Shown: positions 14,671 through 23,820 of the stretch, piece by piece | How the letters are laid out: every line of letters begins with the position of its first letter | How positions within the stretch are numbered: the stretch's first letter is position 1 | Source of the DNA: Bacteroidales bacterium UBA1208 | GTDB lineage: Bacteria; Bacteroidota; Bacteroidia; Bacteroidales; P3 | Direction of reading: 5' to 3' | Assembly: GCA_002309955.1 (NCBI GenBank) | Contig: DBXQ01000039.1 | Location: 1-23,820 of the forward strand | DNA length: 23,820 nt | Translations under genes and position numbers: made by a program | The notes under the pieces: model-generated | The model's database searches: none | The model's input: only the letters and a program-made list of their open reading frames with translations | What the model was told of the DNA's origin: nothing

Positions 14671-14994
14671 GATATGATATATGGTAAGAAGAAATCCGTC
14701 ATACTTTAGAAGACCCCTTATTAACCGGAAAGTCCTTCTCGCACTGCTCTTGGTTCGCTCGTTCTCCCACCTTTCACCCATCGTTCAACCCCCATTTCTC
14801 CTTCTGTGGAGGAAGAACAATTAGAGAACAATTAGAGAACTGAGGGAGAAGGAGCGAAGGAAGAGCGACGGGACCCATATTGAGCATCGAGAAAGGAATG
14901 AGAATAAAAGAAACGACAGGCGAAAAAAGACGTGAATACCGGAACCCTACTGTTAATTATCCATGCGACAGCACATCAATTCAATCTTTTTGCG

Positions 14995-15002
14995 TATATT
15001 TG
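14995..15002 (+). promoter_or_regulatory. -7 box of the secreted-protein locus promoter
   Basis: TATATTTG followed by CAATGTG fits the TAnnTTTG consensus. There is no clear TTG at the -33 position (near 14973-14975). The inferred start near 15009 gives a leader of about 110 nt before the first gene; this leader contains a G6 run and no obvious strong fold. Confidence 0.6.
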
Positions 15003-15120
15003 CAATGTGAACAATGGTAGCCCTTGGGGGGTAAGTTTGTGAACATCAAAACAAAATCAACAATAACAGTATTCTCAAAAAGCGACGGGCCAATGCTTAA
15101 TAACAGGCGCACTTAACAAC

Positions 15121-16233
15121 ATGAAGAAAGCACTACTTCTTTTCTCTGCACTCTGCATCGCCACACTGGGCTTTGCGCAACTGCCTTTTGCCACTTTGAC
15201 ACATAACGACTCGATACGGGTGTATTACGGGAACAACGCCCTACAACAGGCACATGCCGCCGCCGTGGGTGGCGATGTCATCACCCTGTCGCAAGGAAGC
15301 TTTTACGCAGTGAACATCACCAAGGCTGTCACCATCCGCGGAGCGGGGATGTTCCGCGACGAGAGGGCGGGAACTAACGCCACCGTGCTGCAGAACGATT
15401 TCTCCATCAATGTTAGCGACACGGTCAATAGCCTCTGCATCACCGGAATATGGCACGACAATACAATAACCTGCACAAATGCCTATCGCCCACAATTTAT
15501 TAAGTGCAGGTTCAATACATTCCGCACTCTACATACTTTCACTTCTGCATCAGTAAGTTCAGTGATTCGATATGCCACTTTTGTCAACTGCATCCTGTAC
15601 CACTGGAATAACTCTAATTCGAATGGTGCTACTGGTTGGGATGCCCAGTTTACCTCTTTCTTAAATAGCATCATTGCCAACCAAGGCAACCATTATTCTC
15701 CCGATGCCTTTGTCAACTGCGTGGCAAGACAAGATAATGATCCCTCAAAAATAAATCACAAATCCATTACAAATAGTATAGTATATTATAATGGTTTGAA
15801 TTTGACTCAAAATGGATACACATCATTCAACACTATAGGAATTAATTATAATACCTCCAATGGCCATTACGCATATAGATTCTTCGACATGACTAATGTC
15901 AGCACACACAACCTGCACAATATACCCTCCGCAATCACCGATACAAATCCGTTCAGCACGGTGTTCACCACTTTCCGTGGCACCTACACTGACGGCATGT
16001 CAATGGCATTGAACGAAAATATCGCCACTACCATCTTGGGCAATGACAGCACACAGGTGGGCATCTATGGCGGCCAGTTTCCATGGGACCCCTCTGTCAG
16101 CAACCCCCTGATAGGCCATATCAATGCCGCCCGCCGCACCAATGCTGCCGGTCTGCTGGAGGTGGACGTGGAGATTTTGAATGATGAGGAGTCTGACAGC
16201 AGCAACACCAATAGTGGCAGCGACAACGAATAG
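15121..16233 (+). CDS. Secreted right-handed beta-helix protein
   Basis: This 370-residue protein begins with a clear Sec signal peptide (MKKALLLFSALCIATLGFAQ, cleavage near residue 20). NNALQQAHAAAVGGDVITLSQGSFY follows, the usual lead into a pectate-lyase-like parallel beta-helix. Its rungs are recognisable as repeated short strands such as AVNITKAVTIRGAG, SLCITGIWHDN, FIKCRF, ATFVNCILY, FLNSIIAN and SITNSIVYYNG. After the helix, TQVGIYGGQFPWDP marks the end of the fold, and the C-terminus is a short acidic Ser/Asn-rich tail with no recognised type IX sorting domain. No catalytic residues of a lyase are evident, so it may be a structural or binding protein. It lies 21 bp before the giant surface protein and is probably co-transcribed with it. 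Confidence 0.82.
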   Translation: MKKALLLFSALCIATLGFAQLPFATLTHNDSIRVYYGNNALQQAHAAAVGGDVITLSQGSFYAVNITKAVTIRGAGMFRDERAGTNATVLQNDFSINVSDTVNSLCITGIWHDNTITCTNAYRPQFIKCRFNTFRTLHTFTSASVSSVIRYATFVNCILYHWNNSNSNGATGWDAQFTSFLNSIIANQGNHYSPDAFVNCVARQDNDPSKINHKSITNSIVYYNGLNLTQNGYTSFNTIGINYNTSNGHYAYRFFDMTNVSTHNLHNIPSAITDTNPFSTVFTTFRGTYTDGMSMALNENIATTILGNDSTQVGIYGGQFPWDPSVSNPLIGHINAARRTNAAGLLEVDVEILNDEESDSSNTNSGSDNE

Positions 16234-16254
16234 TAACTTCAAACCACTGCCACT

Positions 16255-19200
16255 ATGAAACGATTGCTACTTATCGTGGCGGGATGTTTGCTGGGGCTGT
16301 CACTACAGGCGCAGTCTGGGACATGGAATTGGTACTGGCCTAACAATCGAACCGGCTCCCATGCTCAGGACTTCCCCTTACGGCTCAAAAGCACGCAACT
16401 ACACTATTCGCCACAGAAGCTGTCTGCTGACAGTATGACCTATACCTATTGGTACGACCAGAACTATTCGTACCATTACACTGGCACTCTCGGCAACGGG
16501 CATCTGCTATTTGACGTGGACAGCCTCGAAGAGGGATTCCACACACTCTATCTAAGCATCGGCGACGACTCAACCCGACGGCTGGAGAATATCATGTTCT
16601 ATCTTCCGCCAGTGTCGATGGTGGGCGACAGTGTGACGTTGGCCTACTCCTATTGGTACGACCAAGACTACAGCCACCATTACGACGGAACCCTCGGCAA
16701 CGGGCACCTGCTGTTTGAAGTGGACAGCCTACGCGAAGGCTTCCATACCCTGTATATGACACTGGGCAGCGGCACCACCATGCGGTTGGAGAGCTTCATG
16801 TTCTATCTGCCACCCAACGACCTACAGGGCGACAGCCTCACGACAGAATTCAGCTACTGGTTCGACCAAGACTATGCACACCACTACTCAGGCACTCTTG
16901 GCAACGGGCATCTTAGGTTTAATACTGACAGTCTGCGCGAGGGATTCCACACCATGTATATGACATTGGGCAGTGGCAACACCATGCGACTGGAGAGTGT
17001 GATGTTCTATCTTCCATTCGAGCAAGCCTCGACTGGCTATACCGACTTGGCATATTGGTTCGACGGGGAAACAACTGTTCATCGCGTTACTCCGTTAGAA
17101 GGACACCATGTGATTACCCCTCCAGAGATGAACTGCGGCGACTGGGGAACGATACATTTTATGGGCACTGACAATCAGAACAGTACCACCCCCTTCGTCA
17201 CGAAGCAGTTTATCATGATGGACTCCACCTGCTGTCTGCCGCCGCTGTTTGTGACGGCTGACAACGTGACCGACACGGGAGCACGGCTGCACTGGGACTA
17301 TAACCGCCCGGAGAGCTACACCCTGGTGTGGGACACCCTGCCCTTCACCGCCCCCGACAGCAGCCACCACATGGTGGTGCTGACCGACACCACCTACTGG
17401 TTCACCGGCATGCACGCGGGCATCACCTGCTATTATGCCATCAAGACCAACTGCGACACCAGCGACACGGGCTGGGTGCGCGGCGAGTGGACCACCGTGT
17501 GCCGCACACTGACGCCCTACTACGTGAACGCTTGCGACCAATACCATTGGCGCGGACAGCTCTATACGGAGAGCGGTACCTACCGCGACACGGTGCCTAC
17601 GGCATTGGGCTACGCCGTGCAATGCGACAGCATCTATGAGTTGAACCTGACGATGCACCAAAGCATCAGCACGGTGCAAACGGTGACGGCATGCCGCAGC
17701 TATGACTGGCACGGCCGCACGCTGACCGAGAGCACGGACACCGCCACCCACCACACCCAAACCACGGCGGGCTGCGACAGTACGGTGACACTGCACCTGA
17801 CGGTGAACCACAGCACCCATCCAGACTTGACCGAGTACGACACGGCTTGCGGCCGCTACCGTTGGCATGAGCGCACTTACACCGAGTCGGGTGCCTACAC
17901 ACAGACACATGTCTACGACGATTCGCCCTGTCCGGGCATCGACACCCTGCACCTGGTTGTCCGTCCCGAGTACCACACCCACGACGAGGTGGCAATATAC
18001 GAGGGCGACAGCGTCGTGTTCGGCGGCCAAGCCTACCGCACGGCGGGGGTGTATGAGCAGCGTTTGCAGAGCGTCTACGGCTGCGACAGCGTGAAGGTGC
18101 TGGTGCTGCGCATAGAGCCTGTGCGCAACCAGATAGCCCGCGCCACAGTGTGCCAAGGCGAGCCATACAGCAACACACACTTCACCGTCACCTCCACCCA
18201 GACGGCGACGGCAGGACTGCTCGTGCTGCGCGACACCCTGCGCACCGCCCGCGGCTTCGACTCGCTGATACGTGGGCTTGACCTCACCGTCCTGCCCAAC
18301 AACCTTGCCACGGTGACGGGCCTCGTACCCGCAACAGACAGCGTCATCACACGCGGCGACGTGGTGCTGCGCTGGAACGAGGTGGCTGGGGCCACGGGCT
18401 ACCACCTCTACCTGTGGACAACGGGACAGGCGATGCCCGCCAACCCCACCTACATGACGGCCAACACCTACCAGCCCATACCCCTCTACCAGAACCGCCA
18501 GACGTACAACTGGAAGGTGGAGGCCTACAACCCCTGCGACACCACCGCCGGGACCACTCAGCATTTCCTCATCTACAAAGAGCCGTCGATGACGTTGAGC
18601 AGCCATGCCCTGGCCTTCGGCGAGGTGGAGCATAACACCACCGCCCACCAGAGCCTGACCATCAGCGGCAGAGACCTGACCGACTCGATACGGCTGGCGG
18701 TGCGCGGCACCGACTCCGCCATGTTTGCCCTCTCCACCCAGACCCTTGACCGCTTCGGTGGATCGGTGACGGTAGCCTTCTCCCCCACTGCCATGCAGCG
18801 TGGGTTCGAGGCCTACCTGACGGTGACGGGCGGCACGACACGCGACACGGTGGCACTCAGCGGCCTGATGGCCAACTACTACCTGTTCACCGTGAGCGTG
18901 GCCGACAGCATCCTGCCCGCCAACATCCCCGTGACCATCAGCGGCACGTTAGAGAATGCCGCCCAGGAGGCACAGGTCAATGTGGCGGTGGACGTGTACG
19001 TGAAGATTATGGGTCAGACCTATCTCTACACCGACACCACCGATGCCGCGGGCCACTTCGGGGCCACCTACACCCCCGTACCCTCCGAGTGCGGCTACTA
19101 CGAAGTGGGGGCCTGCCTCCACGGCAGCCCCAGCCGCCGGACGATGGCCGAGTTCAACATACCCGGCATCAGCCTGGCGACCTATCTGCCCACATGGGAG

Positions 19201-22200
19201 GTGACAGAGCACGACACTCTGGCCGGAGTGCTGGCGGTGCGCAACCGCTGCAACGTGACGCTGCACCATATTGCCGTGGCCGTTGACTCGCTTCCTGCAG
19301 GCATGAGCATCACATTTGACACCCTGACCCTGCCACCCTTTGGGAGCGGAGACCTACGTTTCACCCTGGTGGGGAACATCGTGACGGATGGCAGCCAGTA
19401 TGAGCGTGCGCGCTTTACGGCTTCATGCCTCGAAGGCCCGTTGGGCAAGATGGAGACGCGCTACTACTGCCACCGACATGTGTCGGACCTGCAGATAGCG
19501 TTTGACACGATAAACTGCGCCATAGTGCCCGGCACACAGAAAGTGGTGGACGTGGCACTGTATAACAACACCGACAGCACATTCAGCAACGTGAGCCTAC
19601 AGACCCCTGCGGGCTTTGCCGGGATGAGGGTGTTGAACCTCGACAGCAGCTACACCATAGCCCCGCACGACTCGCTGTTTGTGCCGCTCTTGGTGATGTT
19701 CCCCTTAGGGACACCGCTGGCCCCCGTGACGGGCAGCATACTGGTCACCGCCGACAATGCGCTGCCACAGCAGGTGCCATTTGTTATAGACGTAGTGTCG
19801 AACGCCAAGGGCAGCCTGAGAGTGATGGTGGCGAACGAGTACACTTACGCCTACGGCACCTATGTGAGCGGCGCACAGGTGAGAGTGGTGGGCTACTACA
19901 ACCAGCAGACCTATGCCGACGTGGTGACCGACAGCACGGGCGAGGTGACCATAGACTCGCTGCCCGAAGGCTACTACCGCCTGTATGTGAGCGCGACAGA
20001 CAACAACAGCGTGGCCCGCATCATCCAGGTTACTGCCGGACGGGTGAACCTTGAGTTGGTGGAACTGGAATATCAGGCAGTTTCGTACTCGTGGGTTGTT
20101 TATCCCAAAGACGTGGAAGACAGCTGGGGTGTAACCCTGAACACGACCTACAAGACCAACGTGCCCAAGCCGGTGGTGGTGCTGAGCCTGCCAGAGTTTA
20201 CCGTAAGGAGCGACGGGGAATTCAGCACCTTCAACATTGTGGTGACCAACCACGGACTGGTAGATGCATATGATGCCACGCTGACGGTGCCCACATCCAA
20301 TGTGTATGAGTTTGTGCCGTTGTTCGACAGGATTGACACACTTCATGCACTGACGAGCGTGACAATCCCCTGCTCGGTTCGCAACAAGGTGATATACGAC
20401 ACCATAGAGACCATCATACACACCCGCGACGTAATAATAGACACTATCTACACCGTCGACACACACACGGTGACTGTCACCCGCTATGTAGACACAATAA
20501 TCTATGTGCCGGTGAACCATTGGGTGCAAGACACCATCTTCGACACCGTGATGGTGTACGACACCATGATGGTGACCATACCGCACAGGGTTGTGGACAC
20601 CGTGGTGGACTCCATCGTTGACCGCATAGTCTATTACGACACGACCCTGCACGACACGCTATTCGTCATAACGGATGAGATTGAGCCGCTGTATGGCAGC
20701 TGCGAAATCTTCCCCTTCCGCCTGATGGCACATTGGAAGTGCAGTGCGGGCGGCAAATGGGTCTATGCCGGTGCCACGCTTGAGAAGATGGATTGCGACC
20801 TGCCCAAGGACAGCGCCTTGGCCATGGTTGGCGGTGTCGGCGACCTGACTGGCGGCACCTTTATGGACGGCCCTGGCGGTCCAAGAGATTCGACGAGCAC
20901 TGCGACTGGCCCCGGAGGAACAGGCGGGCCTGGCGGTTCGACAATTCACTGGCCGCAAATACCGCCGCTGTTCACACCCGACTGGGATTGCATGCCCTGC
21001 TGGTTCAAAGCCTCCATGGGTGCCGCTGACTGCTTGGGCAATGTTGCGTTGGCAGTAGGCACGGCGGGATGGGGCAACCGCATCCGTGGGACACAGCAGT
21101 TGGCACGTGCCGCAAGCATCGATGCCGGCAATTACCTAAGCCTTAACTTAGCATGGCAAAATGCTGTGCGCAGCGGCAACGTGGTTGCCATGTCGCAAGC
21201 CGGCCAGCGGTTGGGCGAAGGCACATTGCAGAGCGCCGCCCGCAGCCTGAACCAGGCAGCCTACTATTCACGTCTGACCGAAGGGGTAGACCTCTTCTCC
21301 AATGCCACCGCTGTGGGAGGCATTAGCAGTGCGGTATTGGAACAGGAGTACAACTCTGCCGCCCTTCAGGGACTGGTTGCCCTCATCGGCATTGTGAACC
21401 CCTACGCCGGAGCCATAGGCAGCTGTGTGCTGGATGCCATGGATGTGATTGACTATTGCAGAAACGGGGCTTCGGTTGAGATACCTTGGGGATATTGCCA
21501 TAACATCAGCGTCGACACCAACGTCTACGAGCTGAACCTGAGGCTTTCCAAGCGGTATCAGGATACACTACAGTCTATCCGCTACCGTATTGTCAACGAC
21601 ACGCAGGCAGTCTTCATTGCTCATCCCGAAGTGCTGCAGTCTATTGTCGGCTATCTGGTCTCAACAGACAGCGCCACGCTACAACAGATACGGCGATGCT
21701 ACGACACTACTATCATCACAATCGATACCTCCACACTGGAACATTATGTGGACCGCTGGAACAGAACAGTCACCTATATTAAGAGGGGATGGATGTTCCC
21801 GTCAGAAGTGCCAGAAGGGTTGTCGATAGACTATTTCTACTTAGACACTAACACGACTGGCGAACTGGTGAGGATGGAACTGACGGCCATGAGGGAGGAC
21901 TACTGGTCGATAGAGGAGATGTTTGCCGCCACGATTGACTCGCTGATACACTACCCGCAGAAGACCTCGGTGTGTGCGGGAGTGTCGCTACAATTCAGAC
22001 AAGAGGTTGCCATGACCCGCGAGGCTTTTGAAGGGCAGCTGATTATCAACAACCCTCACGACTCGAACGCCCTGCAAGACCTCTCGCTGAGCTTTACAGT
22101 GAGCGACACGCTGGGCAACGACTGCTCCGACAAGTTCGACATCAGAGTCATCGGCTACGAAGGCATCAGCGAGGCGGGGACCCTTGCAGCCCACAGCACG

Positions 22201-23820
22201 GGTATAGCCACAGTGCGCTTTGTGCCGCTTATGTCGGCCGCCCCGACAAGCGAAGTGCCCTACCTCTTCGGCGGTACGATAGAGTATATCGACCCCTTCA
22301 CCCATGCCACCATGGCTGACGCACTGGTGCCCACACGGCTGACAGTGCATCCTTCGCCTCATCTGCAACTCGACTACTTTGTGCCGCACGACATTATTGC
22401 CGACGACCCGCTGACCACACCGGTCATCGAGCCCAGCGTACCCGCCACAATCGGCCTACGCTTGCTCAACGACGGTGTTGGCACCGCCAAGAACGTGCGT
22501 GTCTCTTCCCTGTCGCCAAAGATTGTGGAGAACCAACAAGGTTTGGTGGTCGACTTCACCATGCTCGGCACCATGTTGGACGGCTCGGAGAACTCGCAAC
22601 CCCTGAGCGATATTGCCCTTGGCACCGTCGCTTCCTCCGAGACGCACACCATGGAATACCTGCTCAAGAGTTCGCTGCTGGGTACTATCACGGTTGACGA
22701 GGTCAACGTGATTCATAACAGTTCGATAGACGACAGGGACATGAGCCTGGTTTCGGCACGTGCCCACAGCCTCGTAAAGACAGTGATGGAATACAGACCC
22801 GGCTCTGACACAATCCATGACTTCCTTACAAACGACGGCGGTCTTAACAGACCCGACACCATTTACTTCTCTTCGGGACGTAGTGCAAGAGTCGTTGGGG
22901 CGGACACCGCCTTGTTCAACCACTATGTGGAGACTATGGACACTGTGGTTCTGCCAGACAGTAGCATCGAGGTGACAAGATTGGTTGACACTGTGGTTCG
23001 ACTCACGGTCTACCCCGATACAATTGGCTGGCAGTATGCCTCGACGGATGACCCAGGAGAAGGGAAGTACGACATCGTGACGTGCATCCGCGACGACAGC
23101 GTCAGCATACCGCTCGACAACATCTGGTTGACCTTTGTCGATCTGGTGGCTGGCCTCGACCCCGAATACAACAACCGTCTGCACATTGTGGATACCCTCT
23201 CGGAAGTAAGGCCGACATCTTACAATGTCACCTTCCGACTGAAAGAGGATATGCTGAAAGTGAAGAAGATACTCGACATCCCCGTCCGTGCTATCGACTA
23301 TGCTCTTGATACTTTTAGAGTACGGTTTAACCAGCCCATCATCGACACCACATTCACATACGCCGACATGTCGCTGAAATGCAACAATGGGGTGGAGCTG
23401 ATGGACAGCACTGTCACTGTCAGCCGTGTGGACGACACTACCTATTCCGTTCATATCGCAAGTAAGACCAATGCGTTTGGCCTCTATGTACTGAAGGTGA
23501 TGGCCGACAGCATCCGCAATGCCGACGGACACTTCGGTGCAGGAGGACGTGAGGCGCATTGGGTACACGCCAACTGTATCACGGTTAAGGACAGCACAGC
23601 GGTCACAGCGTGCGACAGATATACCTGGCGCGACACACTGTTAACCTCATCTGGCATCTATACTGACACGCTATCACAGATGGCAGGGTGCGACAGTATC
23701 CTGTTGCTGAATCTCACCATCCATAACAGTGACAGCATCATACTGGTTGATACCGCTTGCGACAGCTACACATGGCACGATTCTATCTATACTGCCTCCT
23801 CTATCAACTCTATAACATCT
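16255..23820 (+). CDS. Giant modular secreted/surface protein, 3' end outside the window
   Basis: The frame is open for 2,522 codons from the ATG at 16255 to the window edge. A signal peptide (MKRLLLIVAGCLLGLSLQAQ) precedes three 68-residue YWFD repeats (residues 66-267) and a partial fourth. Next come a fibronectin III-like domain (about 326-419), CDxYxW-type repeats (about 423-622, with a degenerate unit after), a second Fn3-like domain (683-772) and an ASH-like domain (777-872). Carboxypeptidase-regulatory-like and Ig/CARDB-like domains fill about 879-1362. A Thr/Asp-rich stalk (1373-1476), a Cys-containing helical segment (1482-1752) and a long conserved block (about 1756-2442, with VCAGVSLQFRQEVAMTREAF and DDPLTTPVIEPSVPA) follow. 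CDxYxW repeats resume at about 2453. Such architecture is typical of exported Bacteroidota adhesin-like proteins. A type IX sorting domain, if any, would lie beyond the window. Confidence 0.88.
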   Translation, partial: MKRLLLIVAGCLLGLSLQAQSGTWNWYWPNNRTGSHAQDFPLRLKSTQLHYSPQKLSADSMTYTYWYDQNYSYHYTGTLGNGHLLFDVDSLEEGFHTLYLSIGDDSTRRLENIMFYLPPVSMVGDSVTLAYSYWYDQDYSHHYDGTLGNGHLLFEVDSLREGFHTLYMTLGSGTTMRLESFMFYLPPNDLQGDSLTTEFSYWFDQDYAHHYSGTLGNGHLRFNTDSLREGFHTMYMTLGSGNTMRLESVMFYLPFEQASTGYTDLAYWFDGETTVHRVTPLEGHHVITPPEMNCGDWGTIHFMGTDNQNSTTPFVTKQFIMMDSTCCLPPLFVTADNVTDTGARLHWDYNRPESYTLVWDTLPFTAPDSSHHMVVLTDTTYWFTGMHAGITCYYAIKTNCDTSDTGWVRGEWTTVCRTLTPYYVNACDQYHWRGQLYTESGTYRDTVPTALGYAVQCDSIYELNLTMHQSISTVQTVTACRSYDWHGRTLTESTDTATHHTQTTAGCDSTVTLHLTVNHSTHPDLTEYDTACGRYRWHERTYTESGAYTQTHVYDDSPCPGIDTLHLVVRPEYHTHDEVAIYEGDSVVFGGQAYRTAGVYEQRLQSVYGCDSVKVLVLRIEPVRNQIARATVCQGEPYSNTHFTVTSTQTATAGLLVLRDTLRTARGFDSLIRGLDLTVLPNNLATVTGLVPATDSVITRGDVVLRWNEVAGATGYHLYLWTTGQAMPANPTYMTANTYQPIPLYQNRQTYNWKVEAYNPCDTTAGTTQHFLIYKEPSMTLSSHALAFGEVEHNTTAHQSLTISGRDLTDSIRLAVRGTDSAMFALSTQTLDRFGGSVTVAFSPTAMQRGFEAYLTVTGGTTRDTVALSGLMANYYLFTVSVADSILPANIPVTISGTLENAAQEAQVNVAVDVYVKIMGQTYLYTDTTDAAGHFGATYTPVPSECGYYEVGACLHGSPSRRTMAEFNIPGISLATYLPTWEVTEHDTLAGVLAVRNRCNVTLHHIAVAVDSLPAGMSITFDTLTLPPFGSGDLRFTLVGNIVTDGSQYERARFTASCLEGPLGKMETRYYCHRHVSDLQIAFDTINCAIVPGTQKVVDVALYNNTDSTFSNVSLQTPAGFAGMRVLNLDSSYTIAPHDSLFVPLLVMFPLGTPLAPVTGSILVTADNALPQQVPFVIDVVSNAKGSLRVMVANEYTYAYGTYVSGAQVRVVGYYNQQTYADVVTDSTGEVTIDSLPEGYYRLYVSATDNNSVARIIQVTAGRVNLELVELEYQAVSYSWVVYPKDVEDSWGVTLNTTYKTNVPKPVVVLSLPEFTVRSDGEFSTFNIVVTNHGLVDAYDATLTVPTSNVYEFVPLFDRIDTLHALTSVTIPCSVRNKVIYDTIETIIHTRDVIIDTIYTVDTHTVTVTRYVDTIIYVPVNHWVQDTIFDTVMVYDTMMVTIPHRVVDTVVDSIVDRIVYYDTTLHDTLFVITDEIEPLYGSCEIFPFRLMAHWKCSAGGKWVYAGATLEKMDCDLPKDSALAMVGGVGDLTGGTFMDGPGGPRDSTSTATGPGGTGGPGGSTIHWPQIPPLFTPDWDCMPCWFKASMGAADCLGNVALAVGTAGWGNRIRGTQQLARAASIDAGNYLSLNLAWQNAVRSGNVVAMSQAGQRLGEGTLQSAARSLNQAAYYSRLTEGVDLFSNATAVGGISSAVLEQEYNSAALQGLVALIGIVNPYAGAIGSCVLDAMDVIDYCRNGASVEIPWGYCHNISVDTNVYELNLRLSKRYQDTLQSIRYRIVNDTQAVFIAHPEVLQSIVGYLVSTDSATLQQIRRCYDTTIITIDTSTLEHYVDRWNRTVTYIKRGWMFPSEVPEGLSIDYFYLDTNTTGELVRMELTAMREDYWSIEEMFAATIDSLIHYPQKTSVCAGVSLQFRQEVAMTREAFEGQLIINNPHDSNALQDLSLSFTVSDTLGNDCSDKFDIRVIGYEGISEAGTLAAHSTGIATVRFVPLMSAAPTSEVPYLFGGTIEYIDPFTHATMADALVPTRLTVHPSPHLQLDYFVPHDIIADDPLTTPVIEPSVPATIGLRLLNDGVGTAKNVRVSSLSPKIVENQQGLVVDFTMLGTMLDGSENSQPLSDIALGTVASSETHTMEYLLKSSLLGTITVDEVNVIHNSSIDDRDMSLVSARAHSLVKTVMEYRPGSDTIHDFLTNDGGLNRPDTIYFSSGRSARVVGADTALFNHYVETMDTVVLPDSSIEVTRLVDTVVRLTVYPDTIGWQYASTDDPGEGKYDIVTCIRDDSVSIPLDNIWLTFVDLVAGLDPEYNNRLHIVDTLSEVRPTSYNVTFRLKEDMLKVKKILDIPVRAIDYALDTFRVRFNQPIIDTTFTYADMSLKCNNGVELMDSTVTVSRVDDTTYSVHIASKTNAFGLYVLKVMADSIRNADGHFGAGGREAHWVHANCITVKDSTAVTACDRYTWRDTLLTSSGIYTDTLSQMAGCDSILLLNLTIHNSDSIILVDTACDSYTWHDSIYTASSINSITS
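16435..17058 (+). repeat. Three tandem 204-bp repeats coding YWFD modules
   Basis: The Trp codon of the Y-W-Y/F-D motif recurs at 16450, 16654 and 16858, exactly 204 bases (68 residues) apart. A degenerate fourth copy has its Trp at 17056. Each unit reads YW(Y/F)DQ(N/D)Y, then GTLGNGHL, DSL(E/R)EGFHT and a closing (I/F/V)MFYLP. Units two and three are the most alike, pointing to recent duplication or exchange. Confidence 0.9.
17521..18120 (+). repeat. Cluster of CDxYxW-type repeats in the giant protein
   Basis: Units begin with an A-C-x-x-Y-x-W motif (ACDQYHW, ACRSYDW, ACGRYRW) and usually close with a CDS motif followed by LNL/LHL strands. The fourth unit has lost the first Cys. The same unit reappears at 23608 and again at 23755, where the window ends. 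These are about 45-residue modules common in exported Bacteroidota proteins. Confidence 0.82.
20371..20682 (+). repeat. Thr/Asp-rich stalk of the giant protein
   Basis: About 100 residues (1373-1476) are dominated by D-T pairs alternating with Ile, Val and Tyr (for example IYDTIETIIHTRD and FDTVMVYDTMMV). This suggests an extended beta-rich spacer between the Ig-like part and the Cys-containing part. The codons are irregular, so the repetition is at protein rather than DNA level. Confidence 0.7.

Larger units (their letters stand above)
14417..15120. other. Divergent gene-free stretch with palindromic element and promoter
   Basis: This gap separates the minus-strand housekeeping run from the secreted-protein locus. 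It holds three hairpins at 14564-14654, a direct repeat of AATTAGAGAAC at about 14819-14840 flanked by CTCCTTCT and AGAAGGAG arms, and a promoter at 14995-15002. No protein or RNA gene was recognised. Confidence 0.6.

Noticed and set aside
16255..16320. Lipoprotein signal (VAGC) in the giant protein
   Set aside because: The Cys is at residue 11, after a very short hydrophobic stretch, and hydrophobic sequence continues to a typical LQAQ cleavage site; an ordinary Sec signal peptide fits better.
16888..18648. Long minus-strand open frames (up to 517 codons) opposite the giant protein
   Set aside because: They are shadows of the plus-strand frame, which is continuous from 16255 and has a signal peptide and recognisable repeats. 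The minus-strand translations are His/Val/Arg-rich with no domain.
19705..23568. Minus-strand open frames of 315 and 370 codons
   Set aside because: These arise because the plus strand is rich in GAC/ACC codons, leaving few stops on the opposite strand. They have no family features or promoter.

Overview
The window looks like a chromosome fragment of an uncultured member of the Bacteroidota, probably order Bacteroidales. The evidence is promoter-like TAnnTTTG boxes (clear at 966-973, 6819-6826 and 14995-15002) with no strong Shine-Dalgarno sites, families typical of the phylum (DUF1848, the TIGR03916/TIGR03915 pair, a DUF2027-type Smr protein, Mpl), and giant secreted proteins with YWFD and CDxYxW repeats. 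No rRNA, tRNA, CRISPR array or insertion sequence was seen.

Layout. (1) 1-429 is the C-terminal part of a YhcG/DUF1016-type PDDEXK nuclease, followed by gene-free DNA with palindromic repeats. (2) About 944-5131 is an AT-rich block: a consensus promoter, a leader of about 290 nt that can fold into nested long-range stems, then three same-strand genes 11-31 bp apart. These encode a class I SAM methyltransferase-like protein, a small UvrD-like SF1 helicase whose frame is broken at a run of nine T, and an unrecognised 560-residue protein with a charged helical centre. This is the best candidate for an undescribed, possibly anti-phage, system. (3) 5164-9054 holds a DUF1848 protein, then, after a gene-free gap with a second promoter and structured leader, the TIGR03916 radical SAM protein and its partner TIGR03915, thought to act in DNA repair or modification. 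(4) 9112-14416 is a minus-strand housekeeping run. In transcription order it is an HD-domain phosphohydrolase, Mpl, a DUF2027/Smr protein, a likely RelE/ParE toxin-antitoxin pair and IspG. IspG is the short form, lacking the insertion domain usual in this phylum. (5) 15121-23820 is a two-gene secreted-protein locus: a right-handed beta-helix protein and the first 2,522 codons of a giant modular surface protein that runs off the window.

REP-like palindromic elements lie in three of the gene-free gaps (about 562-741, 6325-6390 and 14560-14670). The last two share one architecture although their hairpin arms differ in sequence. Functions are assigned by recognising motifs and family layouts by eye; no database search was possible. 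The structured-leader model rests on hand-checked complementarity only.
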